Positions 44,756-53,653 of a stretch of DNA of 64,000 bases are shown in pieces. Under the pieces are notes generated by a model that worked only from the letters and a program-made list of their open reading frames with translations, did no database searches and was not told where the DNA came from. A program made the position numbers and the translations under genes. The stretch comes from Myxococcales bacterium. Its GTDB lineage: Bacteria > Myxococcota_A > Polyangia > Haliangiales > Haliangiaceae. The DNA is taken from contig JADJGV010000037.1 of assembly GCA_016707895.1 (NCBI GenBank), positions 248,001 through 312,000 of the forward strand. Direction: 5' to 3'. Numbering within the stretch: position 1 is the first letter of the stretch; every line of letters begins with the position of its first letter.

Positions 44756-47700
44756 GGCGAATCCTCGACGACGGCGCTCATCGATCGCCGACCGCGCGGG
44801 TCGACGATCTCGACGCGGTAGGCCCAGCGCGCGGCCGGCGCGGGCACCAGGTCCTCGGTGGTGACCACGTAGGCTCCGGCGTCGACGACCGTGGGCAGCG
44901 CCGCGACGTCGAACGAACCGTCGGCGCGGGTCACCGGCGTGTTCGCCGGGCTCCACCCCGGTACACCGCGCTGGCGGCGGAGCAGCGTCACTGTGTAGTC
45001 GCGACGCGGCAGACGCACGCGCACGCCGCGGCGGCTCGGGTCCGGCGGCCGCGACACCTCCTCGACCGTCGCCGTCTCGGGCGGCTGGCTCGAGGTGGCC
45101 CGAATCGTGACCGGCGACGATGGGGTCGAGCGCACGCCGTCGGCGTTCACGGCGACGACGCGATAGTAGTAGTCGACGTCGGCTAGCAGGTCGCTGTCCG
45201 CGAGGACCACGACGCTGGCGCTGGCGGCGACGACGGCGGTTGGGCGCATCCGACGCACGTCATCGACGGCCGCCGCGTCGCGGGTGCGGTACAGCCGCAA
45301 CTCGGTGGCGCGGCCGCTGGGGTCGGGCGCGACCCGCAGGGTCGCGTTGCGATCGCCACCGCGGGCCTCGACCACCCGCGGCACATCCGGAGTCTCGAGC
45401 GCCGGCACGGCGACCACCTCGAAACGCAGCGGTTCCACCGGCCACGCCTCGGCGATGCCGTGCGCCGACACCGCCAGGACGACGAACAGTGTCCAGCCGC
45501 GATCCATGCCCCCGAGTTCGCCATCGTGGTGGGTGGCGGTGTCGACATACGGCGCCGCGTGATCGATCCGGAAGCTCGGGCGATGCTGGATCGCGAGCCC
45601 CTGGAGCAGGTCGACCCGCGCCGTGGCATCGAGCGTCTGGAAGACCGCGTCATCGACCTGGCCCGCCGCCAGGAGCGCCGCGGCCGGGCAGCGATACACC
45701 TGGACCGACCCGTGCGGCGGCACCACGAAGGCGATCCGCACCGAGGCCCGGCCCTGCGCATCGGCGTGGGGCGCGTAGCGCAGGGTGCCGTGAGCTGGTG
45801 GCGGCGGTGGCGGCGCCAGATCAGCCCGCGACGCGATGGCGCACCGGGCCAGGCGGCTGGCGTTGCCGCTGACATCGACCGCGCGGACCGTGGCGCTGAT
45901 CTGGGCGCGGCCGCGCCCGTCGAACGGCACCACCACCGGGCCAAGCTCGATAGTGACCCGGGTGGCACCGCCGCCACCGCTGATGACGTGGGCCATGGTG
46001 GTCGTCGCGGTCAGCCCCGGCGGTACGACGGTGGCGCCGCTCGGCCACGCCACGATCAGCGGCGGGGTCGTCGCGCCCGGTGCGGTCTCGAGCCGCCCCC
46101 ACAGGGTCGGAACGTCGGTGTCAGCGAAGCCGGCGGCGCCCTGGCGCAGGTGCAGCTCGAAGCGGGCCAGATCGGGTGCGGCGGCCGCGGCCCCGTCGCC
46201 CCAGTCGAAGCCGACGCGCAGTCGCGCCCAGGTCGGGGCCAGCTCCGGGGCGCCGACCAGCTCGGCGGCCAGCGCCGCTGGCGCCGGCGGTGGCACGTGA
46301 TCGACGACCGACCGCGACACGTCGGCGAACGGGCTCCAGCGTCCCCACAGATCCATGCCGCTCAGGCGCCAGGTGTACGTGCCATACGCGGGCACCGATC
46401 GGTCGTGGACCGCGACCCGCCCGCTGGTGGTCGCGGCTCGCGTCGGGACCAGGGGCACCCGGCGGCCCGACTCGTCATCCTTGGCATGCAGCGCGACGTC
46501 GTCGCCAGCTGCCGATCGGCGGCGCACCGCGAACATGACCCGGGCCTGGGCCTCGAACAGGTTGCTGTCGTGGCCGCGGCAGCTGGCGATCACCTCGGCC
46601 TCGATCGGCCGGGCGCCGGGGCGCGGCCGGATCTCGACCTGCGGATCGAGCGGTGGTGTCAGCGGCGGCCGCGCCTCCTGGGCGATGTGGGTGGCGAGTG
46701 ACACGCACTCTTGTGAATTCGACGCCGCCCGCGCCGAGCGCTCGAGCGAGTCGAAGTGCGGCAGTGCGGCGACCAGCGCGCGGGGCGCCTCGCGCAGGCC
46801 ACCCACGAGCTGGCGCTGGAGCCAGCGGGTCGGGAAGCCGGCATCGACGGCGTAGTCCCACGGCGACGCGTCAGTCGCAGCGTCGGTGGTCATGAGCCCC
46901 AGGAGGCGGGCCACGCATGGATCGAGCGCGGCGCCGCGCAGCACGTCGTAGGGGGACAGCCGGATCGTGCCGCCGCCGAGGTCGTCGTCGTCGGGCACCG
47001 TCGCGACGGCGTCGTCGTAGATGAACATGGCCTGTGGCTCGCTGGTCGCCAGCTCGTGGTCGAGGAAGCCCTTCATGGCGGCGTACATGCGCTGGTAGCC
47101 GACACCGAGATAGCGCTGGGACAGATCGGCCGCGATCTCGGCCGGCGGTGCCGGCGGTGGCGGCATCGCCGCGGTGTCCCACGGGGCCAGCGCGCGTGGC
47201 GGCGCCGCGAACAAACGGTTCTTGGCCACCTCTTGGCCGGCCTGTGCGGTCCACGCCGGGTAGATCGCCGGTTGATCGGTGAGCGGCAGATAGAAGCGAT
47301 CGACCTCGGTCCATACCGGCGCCTGGGCGTAGGCGCGCGACGGCAGCCACTCGATGCGCGCCACCACGGCGTCGTGCCCCACCAGCTCGATGCGCTCGAT
47401 GAGCCCGCCGTGCAAGAGCAACGTGTCGGCGACCCACGGGTTGCGACGGGGCCAGGGCGGGATCCGCAGCTCGTCGGGGCGCAGCCACGGCTCGCGGTCC
47501 CGGTACACGCGCTCGGTCACCGGCCCGAGCAGATCCTGGCGGCTGGTGCGCCGGATCGCCGACCGCAGCGTCGCTGGCACGTGGGCGTCGAGCCCGTGGC
47601 CGATGGCCGCGCGATCCTGGAAGTGCCAGCTCCCCCGGCCATTGGCGAAGGCGGTCGCGATCACGCCGCCGCTCTCGACGCGGCGGAAGATCGTGAGGCG

Positions 47701-48129
47701 CACCCAGGCGGCGGGGTTGACCGACAGCGGCGGCGGCGGTGGCGTCGCCGACGGCCCCTCGAAGCCGAGGTCGAGCCACGCCGGTCGGGTGTCGAGACGC
47801 AGGTACGGCACGCTGGCCGGCCCGGCGGCCTGGAACACCAGTCCGCCGGCCTTGTCGACCGTGAGGCCGGTGGCGAAGCGTCGACGCACCGGGCCGATCG
47901 CCGCCTGGGTGAGCTCCTGGACCCGGCCGACGTCGCCGCTCGTGTAGATCGCCTTCCACCGTGCGGGTGTCGTGGGGCTGGCGCTGCGGCGCAGACGGAA
48001 GCCCGAGCGTGGGAACCCCAGCCACCGGCCGAAGAACCAGCGCAGGTGACGGCCATCGGCGATGTGACTGTCACCCTTGGTCCCCAGGCCCACGAGCTGC
48101 AGCAGCTCGGGATCGATCCAGTAGCTCAT
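44752..48129 (-). CDS. Large fibronectin-III-containing island protein
   Basis: 1125-aa protein starting MSYWIDPELLQLVGLGTKGD, with no signal peptide. A conserved-looking N-terminal region (RHLRWFFGRWLGFPRSGFRLRR) is followed by a long unrecognised part. Several beta-sandwich domains of fibronectin-III type follow in the C-terminal half (about 600-700, 860-960 and 965-1060), including TELRLYRTRDAAAVDDVRR and DYYYRVVAVNADGVRS. Such domains mediate binding. It lies between the 1721-aa and PLD-like genes with exact ATGA overlaps on both sides, implying fixed stoichiometric production. No enzyme motif is seen. Confidence 0.75.
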   Translation of the reverse strand: MSYWIDPELLQLVGLGTKGDSHIADGRHLRWFFGRWLGFPRSGFRLRRSASPTTPARWKAIYTSGDVGRVQELTQAAIGPVRRRFATGLTVDKAGGLVFQAAGPASVPYLRLDTRPAWLDLGFEGPSATPPPPPLSVNPAAWVRLTIFRRVESGGVIATAFANGRGSWHFQDRAAIGHGLDAHVPATLRSAIRRTSRQDLLGPVTERVYRDREPWLRPDELRIPPWPRRNPWVADTLLLHGGLIERIELVGHDAVVARIEWLPSRAYAQAPVWTEVDRFYLPLTDQPAIYPAWTAQAGQEVAKNRLFAAPPRALAPWDTAAMPPPPAPPAEIAADLSQRYLGVGYQRMYAAMKGFLDHELATSEPQAMFIYDDAVATVPDDDDLGGGTIRLSPYDVLRGAALDPCVARLLGLMTTDAATDASPWDYAVDAGFPTRWLQRQLVGGLREAPRALVAALPHFDSLERSARAASNSQECVSLATHIAQEARPPLTPPLDPQVEIRPRPGARPIEAEVIASCRGHDSNLFEAQARVMFAVRRRSAAGDDVALHAKDDESGRRVPLVPTRAATTSGRVAVHDRSVPAYGTYTWRLSGMDLWGRWSPFADVSRSVVDHVPPPAPAALAAELVGAPELAPTWARLRVGFDWGDGAAAAAPDLARFELHLRQGAAGFADTDVPTLWGRLETAPGATTPPLIVAWPSGATVVPPGLTATTTMAHVISGGGGATRVTIELGPVVVPFDGRGRAQISATVRAVDVSGNASRLARCAIASRADLAPPPPPPAHGTLRYAPHADAQGRASVRIAFVVPPHGSVQVYRCPAAALLAAGQVDDAVFQTLDATARVDLLQGLAIQHRPSFRIDHAAPYVDTATHHDGELGGMDRGWTLFVVLAVSAHGIAEAWPVEPLRFEVVAVPALETPDVPRVVEARGGDRNATLRVAPDPSGRATELRLYRTRDAAAVDDVRRMRPTAVVAASASVVVLADSDLLADVDYYYRVVAVNADGVRSTPSSPVTIRATSSQPPETATVEEVSRPPDPSRRGVRVRLPRRDYTVTLLRRQRGVPGWSPANTPVTRADGSFDVAALPTVVDAGAYVVTTEDLVPAPAARWAYRVEIVDPRGRRSMSAVVEDSP

Positions 48130-51100
48130 GGCGGCAGCTCCTCGGCCAGCACCGCCGGGGCGGTGGAAACCACGAGCGTCATCGTCGCCGACTCGGTGCC
48201 GTCGGACACCGTCAGGACCAGCGGCCCCACGGGCGCGACGCCGACACCGGCGCCGGCCGTGAACAGCACCAGCGCCCGGCTGCGCGACAGCGCGGCGACG
48301 ATCGCGATCGTCACGCCGCCGACCGCCGACGCAGCCGCCAGCTGCACACCGTCGCGGAGCACGGGCTCGGGGCCATCGATCAGCAGGGCGATCACCGACC
48401 ACGGGGCCCCGGCGCTGCTGCCCCGGTTCCACACGCGCACGATCTCCGGCTCGCGCGCCGGCGGTCGCGGCGGGAGCTCGAGCCGCTCGAGCAGCGCGGC
48501 GACGGCGGCATCGCTCACCTGCGGGACGGCCGGTCCCAGGGTGGCGACTTCGAGCGGTCGCTCCAGGAGTTCGTCGACGACCTGGTGCGCCGCCAGGTGC
48601 GCCGCGAGCGACGGCCAGCGCGAGGTGCGAAAGTGAAACGTGTGCAGGCTCGGCAGGCTGGCCCAGTCGACGGTGGCCAGGTCGACGCTGCCGGTCGGGT
48701 CAGGCACCGGTACCAGATCGCCGCGGTAGCCGGTGCCCAGCGCGAGCAGCGAGCCGAAGTGGGCGACACCGACGGCCCACAGCGACGCCACCCCCGGGTC
48801 GGTACAGCCGGTGCCGAGGACGACGTCGCGCCACAGCTCCTGGTACTCGGGCAGCTCGGCGCCATGGTCGGCCAGGAAGGCCAGGCGGTCGAACAGGTCC
48901 TGGCCGCGGTCATCGACCAGGCGCAGCACCAGGCGCCTGCCGAACTTGCGGTAGCGAGCGTCGGTGCGCGGGTCGAGGAAGTGCAGCGTGACGCCACGGT
49001 CGCGGTAGTGAGCCGGAGCGCCGTCGGCGGGCGTGGTGTCGACCTCCCAGGCCCCGGCAGCGACGGCCTGGGCCCGAGTGCGCAGACGTTCGAGTGGTGG
49101 CTGATCAGCGGCGACGGTGCGGAAGCGGAAGCTGCGGACCTCGGTGCCACCGACCATCTCCTGGTTGCCTTGGACCTGAGACCAGCGGACGCGGGCGTCG
49201 AGCACGTAGGTGGTCCCCGGCTCGAGCAGCAAGGCGTCCGAGGTCGCGGCGTTGCTGACCAGCAGATCCGACCAGAGCTGCGACCACGCGTCGGCGGTCG
49301 CCAGGCTGTCCTGCCAGTCGCGCACGTGGTCTTCGTACGTGAGGCACGCTTCGTAGGTCTCGGACAGCGGTCGCAGCGGGGCCCCGTCCGGGACCTGCTG
49401 CAGTGCCGCCAGTTCGACGCGGGTCGACGGCACGGAGCAAACGAAGCGGACATCGTCGTAGCGATCGAGCACGTTGCCGACCACAACACCGCTGGCGTCC
49501 TCGAGCACGAGCGTGTCGCCATCGAAGAAGCGCGCGATGACCCGGGCCCGTCGACCGTCGCGGTACGCCGACACCACCGCGCGGTGGGCCCGTCGCCAGT
49601 CCATTCGTAGCGAGGCCGACAGGATCGGTTCGGTCGCGGCGCCGGGCAGCGTCAGGCCGTAGGTGGTGGGCAGCAGGACGCCGCGCAGCAACTCCGCGGC
49701 CAGCCCTCCGCGCACGCAACCCGTGGCATCGCGCGCGAGCAGGCGTCGCAGGGTCTCGGCGCCCTCCGGAGCCGGGATGCAGCGGAGCGTCACCGGCGGA
49801 TCGCCGGCGACTACGATCCCATTCGCGAGATCGCCGCCAGGGAGGCCGTCGAGCCGATAACACACCGGGCGCGGGCGGTCGCCAGGGCATGGATCGAAGG
49901 TCTCGGCGATGGAGCGGATGTAGTCGGCGGTTCCGCCGATGTACCGCGAGGTGAGCGGTCCATCGTAGGCGAAGAGCTGCAGGGTCTTGCGCGACCGCTG
50001 GCCTCCGGGCCCGGGTTCGCCAGTGTCGAACCAGAGCGCCGGCACGCCGGGCGTCACCGGGACCCGGGTGCCGTCGGGCTGCTCAACGGCGAGGGCCAGC
50101 TCGACGAGCTCGAAGGCGTAGCCCTTGTCGTCGCTCATCGGCCAGTGGACCTGGGTGTCCACACCGTCGAGGTGGAAGGCGCCGACGGTGCCGGTGGCGT
50201 TGCGCGTCGGATAGGTGAAGGTCAGCGTGAACGCTGGATCGATCGGGACCTCCGCCAGCGTCTGGCCCTCGACCACCTCGACCGGGGCGTGGCGGGCGCG
50301 AGGATGCAGGGTCAGCGCCGCGCAGGTGCGCCCCGGCGCGGGCAGGAGGCCGTCCGCGCCCTTCTGATAGCGGACCACCGCGTCGATGTCGGGCAACGGC
50401 CACGGCAGGCCGATCGAGACCGACACCGCGAGATCGAAGTACTTCGGGGCCGGGGTCATCCAGATCATCGATGCGTCGAGCCCGAGCTCGAAGCCCATGC
50501 CGAAGACCTTGAGGCCGACGGCGCCGGTCAGGTGCAGGAGGCCACCGAAGAAGGTTCCATCGGTGGCGTCGCCCGCGTCACCCGAGTTGCCGAGCGAGCC
50601 CAGCGCCAGGTGGACCTCGAACCCGGCGCGGAAGAACAGCTTGATGCGGCCGCTGCCGAACTGCCAGTCGAAGCCCGCGGCGCCGCCGAGGACGATGGCC
50701 GTCCCGGGAATGTCGAGCTGCGCGTGGCCGCCGAGATCGGCGATGTCGTTGCGATCGATCATCAGGTAGAACGACCCGTCGAACCTGCCGAGGACCTTCA
50801 CCAGCACGCGCTTGGCCACCGGCATGTGCTCGCCGACGTAGAGGTGCAAGGTCTTGGGTGACTTGCTCGAGTAGAAGTCGATGGGGACGTGGATGCGCAG
50901 CAGCTTCCCGTCCTCGGGCTTGACGTAGTCGATGGTGATCGACGCGGCGTAGATGTCGTGTTCCCAGTCGAACGCCAGCACCATGCCGAAGGCCGCGGCG
51001 CGGTCGTCGGCGAGCTTCGGTCGATCGGTCAACAGGTTCAGCGAGCCGGGGATGATCAACACGCCCGGCGCGTAGATGATCGCGGCCTTGGCGCTCCAGG

Positions 51101-53291
51101 CGCGACCACCGTCCGGCGCCGAGCCGAGGATGGCCCCGAAGGCCCCGGCCCAGCCACCGGCGTGGTGGCCCCACTTGAGGGCGCTGATGCGGTTGCGCGG
51201 CGGCAGCTCGCGATACCACTGGACGTAGTCGGGATGCTCGCGATCGGTGACCGCCGGCGCAGTGTTGCGGCCGAGCAGCATCGACAGCCCGTACAGCGCG
51301 ATGGTCGGTGACAGCTTCCAGCCGTCGGCGTTGGTCACCTCCAAGGACACCGCGGTCGACGACAGCCCGTCGCGAGTCTCCTCGCGTAGCGCCACCTCGA
51401 GATCCCACAGCCAGCTCGACCGCTCGTCGGCGCTGGCGGTGTAGTCCTTGCGCAGCAGGTAGGCCCGTCCGGTCCCCAGCCGCACCGGGTCGCCCCACTC
51501 GAGCTGGCCCTTGGCGTGCAGCAGCTGCGGCACCAGCACCGAGAACGACAGCCCCGAGAACGACACGTGATCGAAGGTGCCGTCCTGGCGGAACCACAGT
51601 CGCACCACCGAGGGCACGACCGATACCGCGACCTCGCCCATCTCGGCGTTGACCTTGACCCCGACATCGACCCAGATGCCGCCATCCCAGCTGCCGAGGC
51701 CGGCCTTGGCGATCACCAGGGGCGAGCCGGCGATGAGGGTCTGGTCGCCGACGTCGAAGCTGATCCCGCTGCTAGGGTCAAACACGATGTCGAGGGCCTT
51801 CACCCCGGCGGTCTGACCGCCGATCGACGCGCGCAGGGTCAGGCCGCGGAGCTCGAGCCCGATCGGGCGCTCGGTCTTGATCGTGGGCACGATGATCGGC
51901 GGCCCCGGCAGATCGATGTCGATCGACAGCCGCAGCCGCAGATCGAGCGCCAGGTCGATGAACCGGACCTTGTGGCCGTTCACCATCTCGGTGAAGTAGC
52001 GGCCGGTGACTTTGGTGAGGTCGATCTCCTCGATTCGCAGCGCGCCGCGGGTCTGCAGGACCGATGCGGCAGCCAGGAGGCCGGCCACCAGCACCTGGCC
52101 GGGTGACAGCGCCGGGTCGGTCGTGAGCCCGGTCGCCAGCAGCACCGCGCCGCACAGGCCGCCCTCGATCGCGGCGATGGCGGAGCGGCCGAGATGCAGG
52201 AGCCCGTCGGTGTCGTCCTGGGTCGACGCCACCGCGATGTCGAAGCCCAGCGAGTCCAGGGCCGACGCCATCGCCGGGTTGTGGCGAATCGTGAACAGGA
52301 AGCGCAGCGGATGCCACGCCGCCCAGTCGCTGTTGAGGCGATCCCAGTGCAACGTGGTCTCGACCGTGCCGCGGATGAAGACGCTCCGCTCCAGTTCGAA
52401 GCTGAATGCGTCGAGCGCCAGCGCCAGAAACGGCGCGTCGGGTGGCAGCGTGGCCTCGACGACCCCGCTGACGCCGTCGCTGTCGATGATCGCGTCATGC
52501 AGCTCGATCTGGGACGGCAGCACTGGCAACAGGTTGTCCAGTCCCAGCAGGCGCGCGCGGTTCAGGTACAAGCCACGCCATGACTCGTCGAAGTTCGGCC
52601 GGCTGAGCAACTCGGGGATGCCCTGGTCGCGGGACAGGTCGACCTTCAGGTCGAGCACCTGCAGCCCGATGCCTGTCTCACCGAACACGAATGGCGGCAC
52701 GTTGACCGCCGCGCTGGGATCGAGCGCTATCGAGATGCCGCGCTCGGTGTCGAACACCAGGGACGCCGATGGCAAGCTGACCTCGACCCGCCGGGGTGGC
52801 TCGAAGCGTTCGATGCCGACCACCTGCCCTGCGTCCTCGATCAGCTCGCCAAGGTGCAGGCCAGGGGGCAGACGCAGGCGAGCGGTCAGATCGTGGATCG
52901 CCAGGCGGAAGCCAAGGCATGGTCCGTCAGCCTCCCAGAACACGCGCACGGCGCCGTGCTCGCCGTCGATGACCGACGGCTCTAGGCCAAAGTACTCCTC
53001 GCCGTGGCCGATGATGAGGCTGGCGATCGACAGCCGGGCGGCCGCTACCTCGAATCGGACGATGGTCTCGCCGGCGCTGCCACTTCCAAGGACCAGTCCG
53101 CCCCACTCGCCGCCAATGACCACCTCGTCGAGCACCACCGCGTCGCCGGTCACGACGAACGTCTGGTCGTTCCAGCGATCGCGGAGGTCGCGCACCCCGA
53201 TGTACGGATAGACCGTACCGATGACCGGGATGTGCCTGACAAACGACGGCAACGGTAGCAACACCGACAGCGGCACGAAGTAGTCGCCCAA
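48126..53291 (-). CDS. Giant beta-rich island protein (first gene of operon)
   Basis: 1721-aa protein with no family I recognise and no signal peptide (MGDYFVPLSVLLPLPSFVRH). Residues about 1-1000 are strand-rich, with long alternating hydrophobic patterns such as DLALDLRLRLSIDIDLPGPP, ALDIVFDPSSGISFDVGDQT, GFDWQFGSGRIKLFFRAGFE and LTGAVGLKVFGMGFELGLDA, like repetitive beta-groove or beta-solenoid proteins. The C-terminal third contains Ig-like beta domains (LLEPGTTYVLDARVRWSQVQ). ATG 53291 is preceded by 207 bases holding a large palindrome and then the tRNA-Sec gene. Being first and largest, it may be the scaffold of the encoded system (inference). Confidence 0.78.
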   Translation of the reverse strand: MGDYFVPLSVLLPLPSFVRHIPVIGTVYPYIGVRDLRDRWNDQTFVVTGDAVVLDEVVIGGEWGGLVLGSGSAGETIVRFEVAAARLSIASLIIGHGEEYFGLEPSVIDGEHGAVRVFWEADGPCLGFRLAIHDLTARLRLPPGLHLGELIEDAGQVVGIERFEPPRRVEVSLPSASLVFDTERGISIALDPSAAVNVPPFVFGETGIGLQVLDLKVDLSRDQGIPELLSRPNFDESWRGLYLNRARLLGLDNLLPVLPSQIELHDAIIDSDGVSGVVEATLPPDAPFLALALDAFSFELERSVFIRGTVETTLHWDRLNSDWAAWHPLRFLFTIRHNPAMASALDSLGFDIAVASTQDDTDGLLHLGRSAIAAIEGGLCGAVLLATGLTTDPALSPGQVLVAGLLAAASVLQTRGALRIEEIDLTKVTGRYFTEMVNGHKVRFIDLALDLRLRLSIDIDLPGPPIIVPTIKTERPIGLELRGLTLRASIGGQTAGVKALDIVFDPSSGISFDVGDQTLIAGSPLVIAKAGLGSWDGGIWVDVGVKVNAEMGEVAVSVVPSVVRLWFRQDGTFDHVSFSGLSFSVLVPQLLHAKGQLEWGDPVRLGTGRAYLLRKDYTASADERSSWLWDLEVALREETRDGLSSTAVSLEVTNADGWKLSPTIALYGLSMLLGRNTAPAVTDREHPDYVQWYRELPPRNRISALKWGHHAGGWAGAFGAILGSAPDGGRAWSAKAAIIYAPGVLIIPGSLNLLTDRPKLADDRAAAFGMVLAFDWEHDIYAASITIDYVKPEDGKLLRIHVPIDFYSSKSPKTLHLYVGEHMPVAKRVLVKVLGRFDGSFYLMIDRNDIADLGGHAQLDIPGTAIVLGGAAGFDWQFGSGRIKLFFRAGFEVHLALGSLGNSGDAGDATDGTFFGGLLHLTGAVGLKVFGMGFELGLDASMIWMTPAPKYFDLAVSVSIGLPWPLPDIDAVVRYQKGADGLLPAPGRTCAALTLHPRARHAPVEVVEGQTLAEVPIDPAFTLTFTYPTRNATGTVGAFHLDGVDTQVHWPMSDDKGYAFELVELALAVEQPDGTRVPVTPGVPALWFDTGEPGPGGQRSRKTLQLFAYDGPLTSRYIGGTADYIRSIAETFDPCPGDRPRPVCYRLDGLPGGDLANGIVVAGDPPVTLRCIPAPEGAETLRRLLARDATGCVRGGLAAELLRGVLLPTTYGLTLPGAATEPILSASLRMDWRRAHRAVVSAYRDGRRARVIARFFDGDTLVLEDASGVVVGNVLDRYDDVRFVCSVPSTRVELAALQQVPDGAPLRPLSETYEACLTYEDHVRDWQDSLATADAWSQLWSDLLVSNAATSDALLLEPGTTYVLDARVRWSQVQGNQEMVGGTEVRSFRFRTVAADQPPLERLRTRAQAVAAGAWEVDTTPADGAPAHYRDRGVTLHFLDPRTDARYRKFGRRLVLRLVDDRGQDLFDRLAFLADHGAELPEYQELWRDVVLGTGCTDPGVASLWAVGVAHFGSLLALGTGYRGDLVPVPDPTGSVDLATVDWASLPSLHTFHFRTSRWPSLAAHLAAHQVVDELLERPLEVATLGPAVPQVSDAAVAALLERLELPPRPPAREPEIVRVWNRGSSAGAPWSVIALLIDGPEPVLRDGVQLAAASAVGGVTIAIVAALSRSRALVLFTAGAGVGVAPVGPLVLTVSDGTESATMTLVVSTAPAVLAEELPP

Positions 53292-53344
53292 ACCAACCTC
53301 ACTTCCGTCGGTTCATTCGATCACGGCAGCTCGACGGTATCAAG

Positions 53345-53376
53345 CGAGTCGCCCGAATATCCGATATTTCGACTCG
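53345..53376. promoter_or_regulatory. Nested AT-centred palindrome upstream of the island operon
   Basis: Outer arms CGAGTCG (53345-53351) and CGACTCG (53370-53376) enclose inner arms AATATC (53356-53361) and GATATT (53363-53368). An AT-rich dyad is conspicuous in this GC-rich DNA. It lies 54-85 bases before the start of the 1721-aa gene and between it and the tRNA. Candidate operator or promoter control element; a tRNA terminator is the alternative. Confidence 0.55.
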
Positions 53377-53498
53377 ACGGCTCGGCGCGCCAGGCCCACT
53401 CGCGGTCGGCGCATGGGCCGGCCGCCAACTCGAATCCTGGCCCCGCGGACGCGGCGCGTGACCGCGACGGCCTCGGCTCGATTGTCGATGACAACTAG

Positions 53499-53522
53499 CG
53501 GAAGCGCACGGGAATCGAACCC
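53499..53522 (+). other. Right attachment-like repeat within tRNA-Sec
   Basis: The 24-bp core shared with 38062-38085; here it is the functional 3' end of the tRNA gene (discriminator, acceptor strand, T-stem and part of the T-loop). Flanking bases on both sides differ between the copies, so the exact match is limited to this block. Confidence 0.7.
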
Positions 53523-53595
53523 GCCGTGCCGCCGCTCGCGCGGAGCACCACCGGCTTTGAAGGCCGAGCCGCGCACCAGCCGCGGATGCGCTTCC
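53499..53595 (-). tRNA. selC: tRNA-Sec (selenocysteine, anticodon TCA)
   Basis: 97-nt tRNA gene on the minus strand. The acceptor is an 8-bp stem GGAAGCGC/GCGCTTCC as in bacterial tRNA-Sec. The D-arm is CCGCG-GCTGGTG-CGCGG. The anticodon loop is CTTCAAA with TCA at plus 53558-53560. A long variable arm (GTGC..CCGC-GCGA-GCGG..GCAC) and T-arm with loop TTCGATT follow, then discriminator G at 53499. CCA is not encoded (CTA follows). It decodes UGA as selenocysteine with SelA, SelB and SelD, none of which are in this window. Its 3' 24 bases are duplicated at 38062. Confidence 0.93.
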
Positions 53596-53653
53596 GTCGC
53601 GCAGCGTGGCACAGGCGGCGGGCGGCCCACAATGGGCGGGGGCGACGTCGGTG

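Larger units (their letters stand above)
38062..53522. mobile_element. Putative genomic island at selC (tRNA-Sec)
   Basis: 15.46-kb interval bounded by 24-bp direct repeats equal to the 3' end of the tRNA-Sec gene. The intact tRNA is at the right boundary, with its 3' end facing the island, which is the standard geometry for site-specific integration into a tRNA gene. Contents: two plus-strand lipoprotein genes and a four-gene minus-strand operon with a phospholipase-D-like protein. No integrase, excisionase or relaxase is recognisable, so it is either decayed, mobilised in trans or an old insertion. Codon and base usage look somewhat less GC-saturated than in the flanks (impression, not computed). 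Confidence 0.6.
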
